This document shows positions 9,176-17,880 of a stretch of 64,000 nucleotides of DNA, piece after piece. The notes below the pieces were generated by a model. The model did no database searches, was not told where the DNA came from, and saw nothing but the letters and a program-made list of their open reading frames with translations. Position 1 is the first letter of the stretch, and each line of letters begins with the position of its first letter. Both the position numbers and the translations under genes were made by a program. Source of the stretch: Ruminococcus_G sp050944435 (GTDB taxonomy: Bacteria; Bacillota; Clostridia; Lachnospirales; Lachnospiraceae); the NCBI GenBank assembly GCA_050944435.1, contig JBMNRB010000013.1, forward strand, positions 23,588-87,587, written 5' to 3'.

Positions 9176-9185
9176 AAAACGTTTA
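9176..9185. promoter_or_regulatory. Probable LacI-family operator AAAACGTTTA (lacI gene)
   Basis: Second copy of the 10-mer found at 2631-2640, 37 bases before the regulator start, consistent with autoregulation and with a second operator for the operon. Confidence 0.55.
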
Positions 9186-9221
9186 TGCTAAAAATATATG
9201 CGATAGAGGAGAATGTCGTGG

Positions 9222-10244
9222 ATGAAATGTACAATTAGAGATATTGCCAAAATGGCAGGGACTTCCCCATCCTCTGTTTCACTGGTTTTGAACAATAAGC
9301 CGGGCGTCCGTAAAGAAATGAGACAGCGGATTACAAGGCTGCTGCTGGAAAACGGATACACGCTGAAATCCCAGGAAAAGGCTGAAACTTCAGAGGTGAA
9401 GAGGATTTGTTTTATCTACTATAAAAGTTCCAACTGGATTGCCAGAAGAAAAGACAACTTTCTTCTGCGCATCCTGGAGGGAATCGAGAGCGCCTGTCAG
9501 AAACTGAATTGTGAATATTCCATGGTCAACGCAAATTATGAAGATCTGGAAAAGGTTCTGCAGGATCTGACAAAAGAAAAGGTGGACGGAGTAATTTTTC
9601 TGGGGACAGAGTACGCCCATGATTCAGAAAAACTGATGGTGAACGGGGAAGTTCCCTTTTTATGCATCGATCACTATTTCGATGAGGAAAATTTTGATTG
9701 CGTCAATATTGACAATCTGCAGAGTCATTATCAGTCCATCCGCCATCTGATGGGGCTGGGCCATAAAAAGATCGGTTATCTCACCAGCAACCTGGAAAGC
9801 GGCGCTTTGCAGAATCGGAAAGAGGCTTTCTGCAGTGTAATGAGCAAGCTGGGCCTGAAGGTCTGGCCGGAACATATTATATATCTCAGCCTGCTGCAGG
9901 ATGAAGCCGAGGAAAGTCTGGAACAGTATCTGGAAACCTTTCAGGAACTGCCCACCGCATTTATTGCCTGTAATGACGTTATGGCCATCGCTGCCGTCGG
10001 AATGCTGCAGCGGGCCGGATACCGGGTTCCGGAGGATATTTCCGTCATCGGTTTTGACGATTCCGGCGTCTGTGAAATGATCGTGCCCCGTCTTACTACC
10101 ATTCACGCCGATCTGGAACGGATGGGCAGTCTGGCGGTGGAAAGGCTGAGACAGGTGATGGACAATAAAACATCTGAAGTTTTAAAAATGACCATTGGAA
10201 CCAGACTGGTATGCCGGGAAACCACAGGACCGGCCAGAGAATAG
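9222..10244 (+). CDS. LacI-family transcriptional regulator
   Basis: A 340-residue repressor. The N-terminal helix-turn-helix is TIRDIAKMAGTSPSSVSLVL (about residues 3-22), followed by the hinge region. A periplasmic-binding-protein-like effector domain then runs to the C-terminus (FIACNDVMAIAAVGMLQ, VIGFDDSG). ATG 9222 fits AGAGGAG at 9205-9211 better than ATG 9213, which is almost on top of it. It follows the catabolic genes in the same direction and is the likely local regulator through the AAAACGTTTA sites. Confidence 0.9.
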   Translation: MKCTIRDIAKMAGTSPSSVSLVLNNKPGVRKEMRQRITRLLLENGYTLKSQEKAETSEVKRICFIYYKSSNWIARRKDNFLLRILEGIESACQKLNCEYSMVNANYEDLEKVLQDLTKEKVDGVIFLGTEYAHDSEKLMVNGEVPFLCIDHYFDEENFDCVNIDNLQSHYQSIRHLMGLGHKKIGYLTSNLESGALQNRKEAFCSVMSKLGLKVWPEHIIYLSLLQDEAEESLEQYLETFQELPTAFIACNDVMAIAAVGMLQRAGYRVPEDISVIGFDDSGVCEMIVPRLTTIHADLERMGSLAVERLRQVMDNKTSEVLKMTIGTRLVCRETTGPARE

Positions 10245-10325
10245 GAAAAATATTTTTTCCGGTTCCCTGTAAACTGCACAAATTGAGAAATCTGTAAATT
10301 GGATCTGAAAACGAGGAAAATACAA

Positions 10326-11624
10326 ATGCTCTATTCGGGATATGAAATGGTATGGCTGTTCTTTGTTTACAGCTTTCTGGGATGGATAATGGAAACCGTA
10401 GCGGCTGCCATAAAGCAGAAACGCTTTGTGAACCGGGGGCTTGTCAACGCTCCTCTTTGCGTAATTTACGGATTTTCAGCGCTGGTTGTTACAACTTTCT
10501 GCAATGAACTGGACGGTTTCTGGCTGTTTGCAGGAGGATTGATACTTTCAACGGTAATTGAGTGGACGGCGGGCCACTGTATTGAACGGATCTTCCATGA
10601 ACGCTGGTGGGATTACGGCAAAATAAAAGGCAATCTGGACGGATATATCTGTCTGCCCATGTCCGTGATATGGGGGCTGCTTTGCGTCTTCGTTATAAAA
10701 TGGGGAAATGCAGGGCTTACGGAACTGTTTAATCTGCTGCCTGGAATAGCAGGGAAGATTCTCATCTGGGGCTTATCCGGAATCCTCTTTATTGATATTG
10801 CGGCGACCCTGTGTATACTGTCCGGGAGAAGCAGAAGAATTGAACAGTGGAAGGGTGTGGATTCCTGGCTTACGGGAATATCATCAAATCTGGGACGGAA
10901 GATTTACGGATGGATAGACCGAAGAATACGAAGGGCGTATCCCTACGCGAGAGAGAAAGCGGGCGATTCTGAAAGAAAAAAAGAGATATTTGCCTATGGA
11001 TGCAGTTTTTATAAGATCGTCTGGCTTTTTGTTATCGGCGCATTTCTGGGAGACATTGTGGAAACTCTGTTCTGCCGTGCAACAATGGGAGTCTGGATGA
11101 GCCGAAGCAGTGTGGTGTGGGGCCCTTTCAGCATTGTATGGGGGATTGCGATTGCGGCGGCGACACTTCTTTTATATAAATATAAAGAACGTTCCGACCG
11201 CTTTATCTTTATTGCAGGTACCTGCCTGGGCGGGGCATATGAGTATGCCTGCAGTGTATGCACGGAACTTATGTTTGGGAAAGTGTTCTGGGATTACAGT
11301 AAGATACCCTTTAATCTGGGTGGACGGATTAACCTGCTGTACTGCTTCTTCTGGGGAATAGCAGCAGTTATCTGGATCAAAGGGCTTTATCCTCTTTTTT
11401 CATCATGGATAGAACGAATTCCGGTGAAAACAGGGAAAATACTTTCGTGGCTGATGATCGTCTTTTTCTGCTGTAATATAGCTGTGTCCTGCATGGCCTT
11501 GGTTCGCAGCAATCAAAGAGTTCAGGGAGTAGAAGCGGAACATAAGTGGCAGATGATTATGGATGAAAAGTATGACGACAGCCGTTTGAAGAGGATATAT
11601 CCCAAAGCAATCCAGACAGACTGA
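10326..11624 (+). CDS. CmpB-type (PF06541) membrane protein, duplicated domain
   Basis: A 432-residue integral membrane protein of the family named 'putative ABC-transporter type IV', with two copies of the domain. Copy 1 starts at VYSFLGWIMETV (about residue 12) and copy 2 at FVIGAFLGDIVETL (about residue 240). Both contain an R/N-rich APLCVIYG or VWGPFSIVWG segment and a WDY-K/S-I-x-G/F-N-L motif. A charged cytoplasmic linker joins them. ATG 10326 fits GAGGA eight bases upstream; TTG 10299 has no site. Function is not established and no ATPase partner is adjacent. Confidence 0.8.
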   Translation: MLYSGYEMVWLFFVYSFLGWIMETVAAAIKQKRFVNRGLVNAPLCVIYGFSALVVTTFCNELDGFWLFAGGLILSTVIEWTAGHCIERIFHERWWDYGKIKGNLDGYICLPMSVIWGLLCVFVIKWGNAGLTELFNLLPGIAGKILIWGLSGILFIDIAATLCILSGRSRRIEQWKGVDSWLTGISSNLGRKIYGWIDRRIRRAYPYAREKAGDSERKKEIFAYGCSFYKIVWLFVIGAFLGDIVETLFCRATMGVWMSRSSVVWGPFSIVWGIAIAAATLLLYKYKERSDRFIFIAGTCLGGAYEYACSVCTELMFGKVFWDYSKIPFNLGGRINLLYCFFWGIAAVIWIKGLYPLFSSWIERIPVKTGKILSWLMIVFFCCNIAVSCMALVRSNQRVQGVEAEHKWQMIMDEKYDDSRLKRIYPKAIQTD

Positions 11625-11673
11625 TCCCCGGCTTCAGACAGAATAGTCTTTGTTTGGAAAAGAAATAATCAAA

Positions 11674-11718
11674 AACGGAAGGAAAAGCCCGGAGTGCGGG
11701 CTTTCCTTCCGTTATTTT
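11674..11718. terminator. Bidirectional terminator between convergent genes
   Basis: A stem of about 17 pairs: AACGGAAGGAAAAGCCCG (11674-11691) pairs with CGGGCTTTCCTTCCGTT (11697-11713) with one bulged A. It is flanked by A and T tracts, so it can stop transcripts from both sides. Confidence 0.9.
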
Positions 11719-12400
11719 AAACTTCAATTTCAAATGAAAGATCTTCTGCAGCCAGACTGCTGTCAAAGACCAGGGTTCCTTTAGAAAAATCGGAGCCGAC
11801 TTCAAAGGCTATCTGACCGGAACTGGATTCTCCTTTTTCCGCTGGTTCCGGGGATTTTAGAAAAGCGGCGTAATACGGCGTACAGGCGGCGTCTCCGTCC
11901 ACCAGCTTAAAGCTCATATTATCCAGCAAAAGTGTTTCGTCCGAGGAATTGGTATAGGAATAATCAATGACCACAACCTTTTCCGGATTGCTGCTGTTGT
12001 TTTCATCCCTTTCATCTGTAGTTTCAGCCTTTTCAATTTTCAGTGTGCCAAGTTCGGCGCCGGATTCGGCGGTGATTACACAATCCTGATTTAAAGGAGC
12101 CGTATCAATGGCAGAAAGATCCGGCACCTCTTTATCGGTGGTTCCTTCACCCTGTATTTCCTCTACAGGCGTAGTATCTCCTTCTTTTGAATCTGCAATT
12201 TCCCCGGTGTCAGTTTTCGTATCTGAGGTTTCTGATGAGTCGGAACTGTCGGCGTCCTCGCCGGCATCATCGGCCGCAGCCTCCGTGGGCGTCGGTTCAT
12301 TGCCGGATGTATCGGATTCTCCGCCTGAATTGCATCCAAACAGAGAAAAGGAAAGAAGACTCATAAGAGTCAGCGTAATCAGCAGTGTTTTTCTTTTCAT
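11717..12400 (-). CDS. Lipoprotein with acidic linker and DUF4352/5067-like domain
   Basis: A 227-residue exported protein. The lipoprotein signal has lipobox SLFGC (Cys23), followed by a low-complexity Asp/Ser/Thr/Glu linker to about residue 95. A C-terminal beta-sandwich-like domain follows (VVVIDYSYTNSSDETLLLDNM, then TLVFDSSLAAEDLSFEIEV), resembling immunoglobulin-like domains of secreted Firmicute lipoproteins. Function unknown. It is transcribed alone, opposite to its neighbours, and ends inside the shared terminator. Confidence 0.75.
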   Translation of the reverse strand: MKRKTLLITLTLMSLLSFSLFGCNSGGESDTSGNEPTPTEAAADDAGEDADSSDSSETSDTKTDTGEIADSKEGDTTPVEEIQGEGTTDKEVPDLSAIDTAPLNQDCVITAESGAELGTLKIEKAETTDERDENNSSNPEKVVVIDYSYTNSSDETLLLDNMSFKLVDGDAACTPYYAAFLKSPEPAEKGESSSGQIAFEVGSDFSKGTLVFDSSLAAEDLSFEIEV

Positions 12401-12530
12401 GATTTTCTCAATCCTTTCTGAAAAAATTGTATTCCCATAGTATTGTACCAGATAGACGGTCGGGACACAACTAAAGAAAGTATGAAATCGTCCGATCCTG
12501 CAAGAAACGGTGTTTGAATTGAAATAAATG

Positions 12531-12539
12531 TGATATACT
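12531..12539 (+). promoter_or_regulatory. Extended -10 promoter element of the M16C peptidase gene
   Basis: TGATATACT (TG-N-TATACT) at 12531-12539; a poor -35 (TGTTTG, 12511-12516) lies 17 bases upstream of TATACT. Confidence 0.5.
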
Positions 12540-12585
12540 GTCAGTAGTGTCGAAGACGCTGTCTAAACAGAACTGGAGGTTTCAC

Positions 12586-15507
12586 ATGAATATCGAGAAG
12601 CTAAAAGAATACACGATGCTCCGGCAGGAACATATTGCAGATATCCAGTCGGATGGATATCTGCTGCGTCACGTAAAGAGCGGCGCCAGGGTGATGGTGA
12701 TTGAAAATGACGATGAAAACAAAGTGTTTAACATCGCTTTTCGGACGCCGCCGTCAGACAGTACGGGAGTGGCCCATATTCTGGAACACAGCGTACTGTG
12801 CGGTTCCAGAAAATTTCCATTGAAAGATCCCTTTGTGGAGCTGGTGAAAGGTTCCCTGAACACATTCCTGAACGCCATGACCTATCCGGATAAAACCATG
12901 TATCCGGTGGCCAGCTGCAACGATCAGGATTTTAAAAATCTGATGGACGTTTATCTGGATGCTGTATTTTATCCCAATATAGATAAAAAGGAAGAGATTT
13001 TCCGTCAGGAAGGCTGGCATTACGAACTGAAGGACGTGGACGGCCCTCTAACATACAACGGAGTTGTATATAATGAAATGAAAGGGGCCTTTTCTTCGCC
13101 GGAAGAAATGATGGACCGGGAAATTTTCAATACTCTGTTTCCTGATACGGCCTATGGAGTGGAATCCGGCGGTGATCCGGATAAAATTCCCGATCTGACT
13201 TATGAGGCTTTTCTTGCCTTTCACCGGAAGTATTACCACCCCTCCAACAGTTATATTTATCTTTACGGCGATATGGATATGGAAGAGCGACTTTTATGGC
13301 TGGATCGGGAATACCTCAGCCATTTTGAAAAACAGGATGTGGATTCTTCTATCCGGATGCAGATGCCCTTTGAAAAACCGGTTGAGAAAACAATTTTTTA
13401 TCCCATCGGCGATAATGAGTCTGAGGAAAACAATACTTATCTGACCTGGAATGTGGTAACGGGAGATGGGTTGGATGTAGAGAAGAATACAGCCTTTGAG
13501 ATACTGGAGTACGCTCTTTTGGCGGCGCCGGGAGCGCCCCTTAAGCAGGCGCTGCTGGACGCCGGCATCGGAAAAGATGTGATGGGTTCCTATGAGGATG
13601 GAATTCTGCAGCCCTTCTTTTCTGTGGTGGCAAAAAATGCCGATGAGAAGGATTGCGAACGTTTCTGTCAGATTATCCGTGAGACGCTGGAGAATCTGGC
13701 GGAAAAAGGAATACGAAGAAAGGCCCTGGAAGCGGGAATCAATTATTTTGAATTCCGGTTCCGGGAGGCAGATTATTCTTCCTTTCCCAAAGGACTGATG
13801 TACGGCATCGATGTATTTGACAGCTGGCTTTATGATGAAGAAAAACCCTTTGATTATCTTAAACAGCTGAAGATTTTTGCTTCCTTGAAAGAAAAGATCG
13901 ACAGCGGATATTTTGAAAATCTTTTAAGAGAAAATCTCCTTGCCAATTCTCACAAGGCGGTGATTACGGTTAAGCCAAAGAAAGGGCTTGCCCGTGAAAA
14001 GGAAAAGAAACTGGAAGAGAAGCTGGCTGCCTATAAGGCTTCTCTTGGTGAAGAAGAGATCCGTCTTCTGGCGGAGCAGACAAAAGCGCTGGTGGAATAT
14101 CAGGAAGGGGAGGAGACGGCGGAGGCGCTGGCCTCCATTCCCATGCTGAAACGGGAAGATATCAAAAAAGAAGCGGTGAAGCTTTACAATGAAATGCGCA
14201 GCCTGGATCAGGTGCCGGTGCTGTTCCACAACGTTCCCACCAATCAGATCAGCTACATGATTCTGCTCTTTGATACGGGAAAGGTGCCGGAAGAACTGGT
14301 TCCTTACCTTGGCCTTTTAAAGGCGGTGCTGGGTTATGTGGATACGGAGCATTACACATACGATGAACTGTTCAATGAAATCAATGCCAATTCCGGGGGA
14401 ATTATGTGCGGGATCCATGTGTTGTCCCGGCCGGAAGAAAGCGGGTCCTTCTGCGGCATGTTCGGAGTTAAGGCTAAATGTCTCTATTCCCAGGTAGGCT
14501 TCGTATTTCGCATGATTAAAGAAATTCTTACCACATCCCGCCTGGATGATGAGAAGCGGCTATATGAGATTATCGCCCAGCAGAAATCACGGCTCCAGAC
14601 GGCGATAGCCACTTCCGGACATACTTCCGCCGTATCCAGGCTGACGTCCTATTTTTCCGTCAGCGGCTGTTTTCAGGAAGAAATCAGCGGTATCGGATAT
14701 TACAAATTCATCGAAGAACTGGAAGGGCAGTTTAAAAACCGGAAAGCGGAAATTATTGACAATTTGAAGAAACTGATGAAGTACATCTTCCGCCGGGAAA
14801 ATTTCATGATCAATTATACGGCCGATGAAGAAGGATATCAGGTTCTTAAAGAAAACGCAGTTGATTTTGACCGTATGCTCTGCCGGGAGCCGGTGAAGGA
14901 GAAGCCTTTTGCTTATACGCCCCGGCAGAAGAACGAAGGATTCAAAACTTCGGGCCAGGTTCAGTATGTGGCGGTGGGCGGAAACTTCAAAAAGGCAGGT
15001 TATGAATATACGGGAGCCCTTCAGATCCTGCGGATGATTTTAAGTTATGATTACCTGTGGAACAATATCCGGGTAAAGGGCGGCGCCTACGGCTGTATGA
15101 GCGGATTTAAACGGACGGGGGACGCTTATTTCGTATCTTACCGGGATCCCCATCTGAAAAAGACCATATCCGTATATGAAGGAATTCCCCCCTACCTGCA
15201 GAAGTTTACCGCTGACGAGAGGGAGATGACGAAATATATTATCGGAACCATCAGCGGAATGGATACCCCCCTCACTCCCCAGAGCAAAGGAATGTTTTCT
15301 TTCCATGCTTATTTTTCCGGCGTGACGGAGGAACAGCTTCAGAAGGAACGGGATGAGATTTTAAATGCGACAGAGGAAGATATCAGAAAACTGGCGGATA
15401 TTGTGAAGGCGGTGCTGGAACAGAATAATCTGTGCGTCATTGGCAGCGAAGCCGCCATTGAGAAAAATGAAGACCGATTCCTGCTGGTTAAACATCTGAT
15501 TGGATAG
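12586..15507 (+). CDS. M16C zinc metallopeptidase (presequence protease/insulinase family)
   Basis: A 973-residue peptidase, full length for the PreP/Cym1-type M16C group. The inverted zinc motif HILEH is at residues 64-68, with the distal Glu in VVYNEMKGAFSSPE. The peptidase_M16_C and M16C_assoc regions follow, with the R/Y motif NNIRVKGGAYGC near residue 830. It degrades short unstructured peptides, probably in the cytoplasm since no signal peptide is present. ATG 12586 follows TGGAGG by six bases; the frame is open back to a GTG at 12547 without such a site. Confidence 0.93.
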   Translation: MNIEKLKEYTMLRQEHIADIQSDGYLLRHVKSGARVMVIENDDENKVFNIAFRTPPSDSTGVAHILEHSVLCGSRKFPLKDPFVELVKGSLNTFLNAMTYPDKTMYPVASCNDQDFKNLMDVYLDAVFYPNIDKKEEIFRQEGWHYELKDVDGPLTYNGVVYNEMKGAFSSPEEMMDREIFNTLFPDTAYGVESGGDPDKIPDLTYEAFLAFHRKYYHPSNSYIYLYGDMDMEERLLWLDREYLSHFEKQDVDSSIRMQMPFEKPVEKTIFYPIGDNESEENNTYLTWNVVTGDGLDVEKNTAFEILEYALLAAPGAPLKQALLDAGIGKDVMGSYEDGILQPFFSVVAKNADEKDCERFCQIIRETLENLAEKGIRRKALEAGINYFEFRFREADYSSFPKGLMYGIDVFDSWLYDEEKPFDYLKQLKIFASLKEKIDSGYFENLLRENLLANSHKAVITVKPKKGLAREKEKKLEEKLAAYKASLGEEEIRLLAEQTKALVEYQEGEETAEALASIPMLKREDIKKEAVKLYNEMRSLDQVPVLFHNVPTNQISYMILLFDTGKVPEELVPYLGLLKAVLGYVDTEHYTYDELFNEINANSGGIMCGIHVLSRPEESGSFCGMFGVKAKCLYSQVGFVFRMIKEILTTSRLDDEKRLYEIIAQQKSRLQTAIATSGHTSAVSRLTSYFSVSGCFQEEISGIGYYKFIEELEGQFKNRKAEIIDNLKKLMKYIFRRENFMINYTADEEGYQVLKENAVDFDRMLCREPVKEKPFAYTPRQKNEGFKTSGQVQYVAVGGNFKKAGYEYTGALQILRMILSYDYLWNNIRVKGGAYGCMSGFKRTGDAYFVSYRDPHLKKTISVYEGIPPYLQKFTADEREMTKYIIGTISGMDTPLTPQSKGMFSFHAYFSGVTEEQLQKERDEILNATEEDIRKLADIVKAVLEQNNLCVIGSEAAIEKNEDRFLLVKHLIG

Positions 15508-15516
15508 AGGATGAAT

Positions 15517-16428
15517 ATGAACAAGAACGAACAGTTTAAATCAGGCTTTGTGGCGATCATCGGAAGGCCAAATGTGGGGAAATCTACTTTGATGAACCAT
15601 CTGATCGGCCAGAAGATCGCCATCACTTCAAAAAAGCCCCAGACCACCAGAAACCGTATTCAGACGGTTTATACCTGCGACAGGGGGCAGATTATTTTTC
15701 TGGATACGCCGGGAATTCATAAGGCGAAAACCAGGCTGGGGGAATATATGGTGGATGTGGCTTCCAGAACTCTGAAGGATGTGGATGTGATCCTATGGCT
15801 GGTGGAAGCTTCCGATTACATCGGCCCCGGGGAAAAACATATCGCGGGGCAACTGGCGGATGTGAAGCTGCCGGTGATTCTGGTAATCAACAAGATTGAC
15901 ACGGTATCGAAGGAGGAGATTCTCCCCTTCATCGACGCTTACCGGAAGCTCTATGACTTTGATGAGATCATCCCGGCGTCGGCGCTGCGGGGACAGAATA
16001 CCGATGATATCATCGATACGCTGTTTAAGTATCTTCCCTACGGTCCCCAATATTATGACGAGGATGTGGTGACCGATCAGCCCATGCGCCAGATTGTGGC
16101 GGAGGTGATTCGGGAGAAGGCCCTTCACGCGCTGGACGATGAGATTCCCCATGGAATCGCCGTCTCCGTGGATGTGATGAAAAAGCGGAAAAGAAGTCCC
16201 GTCACGGATATTGAAGCCACCATCGTCTGTGAGAAAGAATCCCATAAGGGGATCATCATCGGAAAACAGGGAGCCATGCTGAAAAAAATCGGCAGCAACG
16301 CCCGGTATGAAATCGAGCGTCTGGTGGAAGGAAAAGTCAATCTGAAACTCTGGGTAAAAGTAAAAAAAGACTGGAGAGACAGTGATTTTCTGATTAAAAA
16401 TTTTGGATATGACAGGAAAGAAGTATAA
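15517..16428 (+). CDS. era: GTPase Era
   Basis: A ribosome-assembly GTPase of about 303 residues. G1 is GRPNVGKS (16-23), G3 DTPG near residue 63, G4 NKID near residue 125, and a C-terminal KH RNA-binding domain contains IIIGKQGAMLKKIG. ATG 15517 is six bases after GAGG; ATG 15511 is also possible. It lies ten bases after the peptidase gene and six before recO, a conserved order. Confidence 0.96.
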   Translation: MNKNEQFKSGFVAIIGRPNVGKSTLMNHLIGQKIAITSKKPQTTRNRIQTVYTCDRGQIIFLDTPGIHKAKTRLGEYMVDVASRTLKDVDVILWLVEASDYIGPGEKHIAGQLADVKLPVILVINKIDTVSKEEILPFIDAYRKLYDFDEIIPASALRGQNTDDIIDTLFKYLPYGPQYYDEDVVTDQPMRQIVAEVIREKALHALDDEIPHGIAVSVDVMKKRKRSPVTDIEATIVCEKESHKGIIIGKQGAMLKKIGSNARYEIERLVEGKVNLKLWVKVKKDWRDSDFLIKNFGYDRKEV

Positions 16429-16433
16429 CAGCC

Positions 16434-17177
16434 ATGAGTGGACCAGTGACGGTAAACGGCGTCGTGCTGTTAGCGGCGCCGGCGGGAGAATATGATAAAC
16501 GTCTGGTATTGCTGACAAAAGAGAGGGGGAAAATCACCGCCTTTGCCAGAGGCGCCAGGAAAAGTACAAGCCCCCTTCTGGCGGCGGCCAATCCTTTTGT
16601 CTTTGCCACTTTTTATGTCTATGAGGGACGGACGGCTTATAATCTGTATCAGGCTGAAATTCATCACCATTTTGCCGATCTGGCCAAGGAAATTCCGGGT
16701 GTATATTACGGTTTCTACTTCCTGGAATTTGCGGATTATTACGGCCGGGAGGGAGTGGACGGCTCCGATACGGTCAATCTTCTGTTTGTAGCTTTGAAAA
16801 GTCTGGGTAATCCGCGGATATCCAACGAACTGGTCCGTTATGTATTTGAACTGAAGCTGATGGTACAAAACGGAGAGTATCCCCAGGTCTTTGAATGCGT
16901 ATCCTGCGGGAAAAGGGAGGATCTTACGTACTTCAGCTTTTCCAAAAGCGGTGTGCTTTGCTCTTCCTGCGCAGCCGGGGGAAAAGAGGGGAAAAAGATT
17001 TCTCCCTCTCTTCTCTATACTATGCAGTACGTCATCGGATCGCCGCTGGATAAGCTTTATACCTTCACGGTGACGGACGCTGTACTGGCGGAATTTGCGG
17101 CGGTGATGAAGGAGTACGTAAAAAAGTACACGGACAGAAGATTCAAAAGTCTGGAAATACTGGAAATGATGTGTTGA
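16434..17177 (+). CDS. recO: DNA repair protein RecO
   Basis: A 247-residue recombination mediator. The N-terminal OB fold runs from VNGVVLLAAPAGEYDKRLVL to GARKSTSPLLAAANPF. A helical domain carries a four-Cys zinc site, CVSCGKR (about residues 154-160) and CSSC (about 181-184). Loads RecA together with RecR. It directly follows era. Confidence 0.94.
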   Translation: MSGPVTVNGVVLLAAPAGEYDKRLVLLTKERGKITAFARGARKSTSPLLAAANPFVFATFYVYEGRTAYNLYQAEIHHHFADLAKEIPGVYYGFYFLEFADYYGREGVDGSDTVNLLFVALKSLGNPRISNELVRYVFELKLMVQNGEYPQVFECVSCGKREDLTYFSFSKSGVLCSSCAAGGKEGKKISPSLLYTMQYVIGSPLDKLYTFTVTDAVLAEFAAVMKEYVKKYTDRRFKSLEILEMMC

Positions 17178-17202
17178 AAATGTGGCCGTCTGCGGTTATA
17201 AT
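17174..17202 (+). promoter_or_regulatory. Strong sigma-A promoter, lipoprotein-glyS unit
   Basis: TTGAAA (17174-17179), 17-base spacer, TATAAT (17197-17202). The -35 overlaps the recO stop codon. Confidence 0.85.
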
Positions 17203-17235
17203 CTAGAATAGACTTGAGCTAAGGAGGCATGTGTT

Positions 17236-17859
17236 GTGAAAAAATACATAGCACTTTTGGCAGGCGGACTGGTTTTGCTTCTGTCCGGCTGCGGTTCCCA
17301 GGCTGATCAAAGTACGGTGTCCATTGACGATAAAGGAAGAGTTACGGCTGAAATAGTGGAAAGTTTTGATAAATCTTACTATGATTTCGAGGAGCTGGAA
17401 GAAACCGTCAATCAGGCGGTGGATGAATACAACGGCCAGCAGGAAGAGGAGAGGATCCAGGTAAAAACCTGCAAAGAGGATCGGAAGAAAGGTGAAGTCC
17501 GGGTGACTTTGCGGTACGATTCCTGCGAAGATTACCAGAATTTCAACCAGAGAGAACTGTACCGGGGAACAGTGGCCCAGGCCGCGGAAAAATATGATTT
17601 CGGCGGCGTTTTTCTGGATCGGCAGGGAGAGGAGACTGATGGGAAAACCATACAGGCTGAATATTCCGAAGCGGAGGTCATCGTGCTGCAGGAGCCGGTA
17701 AGAGTTGCCACACCGGAAAATATTCTGTATGTAAGCGACAATGTTCAGATTCTTGGAGACAAAGCGGCCAAAATACCGGACGACGGAAATCAGGACAATG
17801 AGAATGCAGATACCAGCATTTATGAATATGCCTATATTATATATCTCAATGAAAAATAA
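17236..17859 (+). CDS. Small lipoprotein of unknown function (GlyRS-linked)
   Basis: A 207-residue exported lipoprotein. The signal MKKYIALLAGGLVLLLSGC gives lipidated Cys19. The mature part is hydrophilic, rich in Glu, Asp and Tyr, with no recognised catalytic motif. It starts at GTG 17236, eight bases after AAGGAGG. It is co-transcribed with glyS 21 bases downstream from a near-consensus promoter. Confidence 0.8.
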   Translation: MKKYIALLAGGLVLLLSGCGSQADQSTVSIDDKGRVTAEIVESFDKSYYDFEELEETVNQAVDEYNGQQEEERIQVKTCKEDRKKGEVRVTLRYDSCEDYQNFNQRELYRGTVAQAAEKYDFGGVFLDRQGEETDGKTIQAEYSEAEVIVLQEPVRVATPENILYVSDNVQILGDKAAKIPDDGNQDNENADTSIYEYAYIIYLNEK

Positions 17860-17880
17860 TTAATAAAGAGGAGAATAGTG

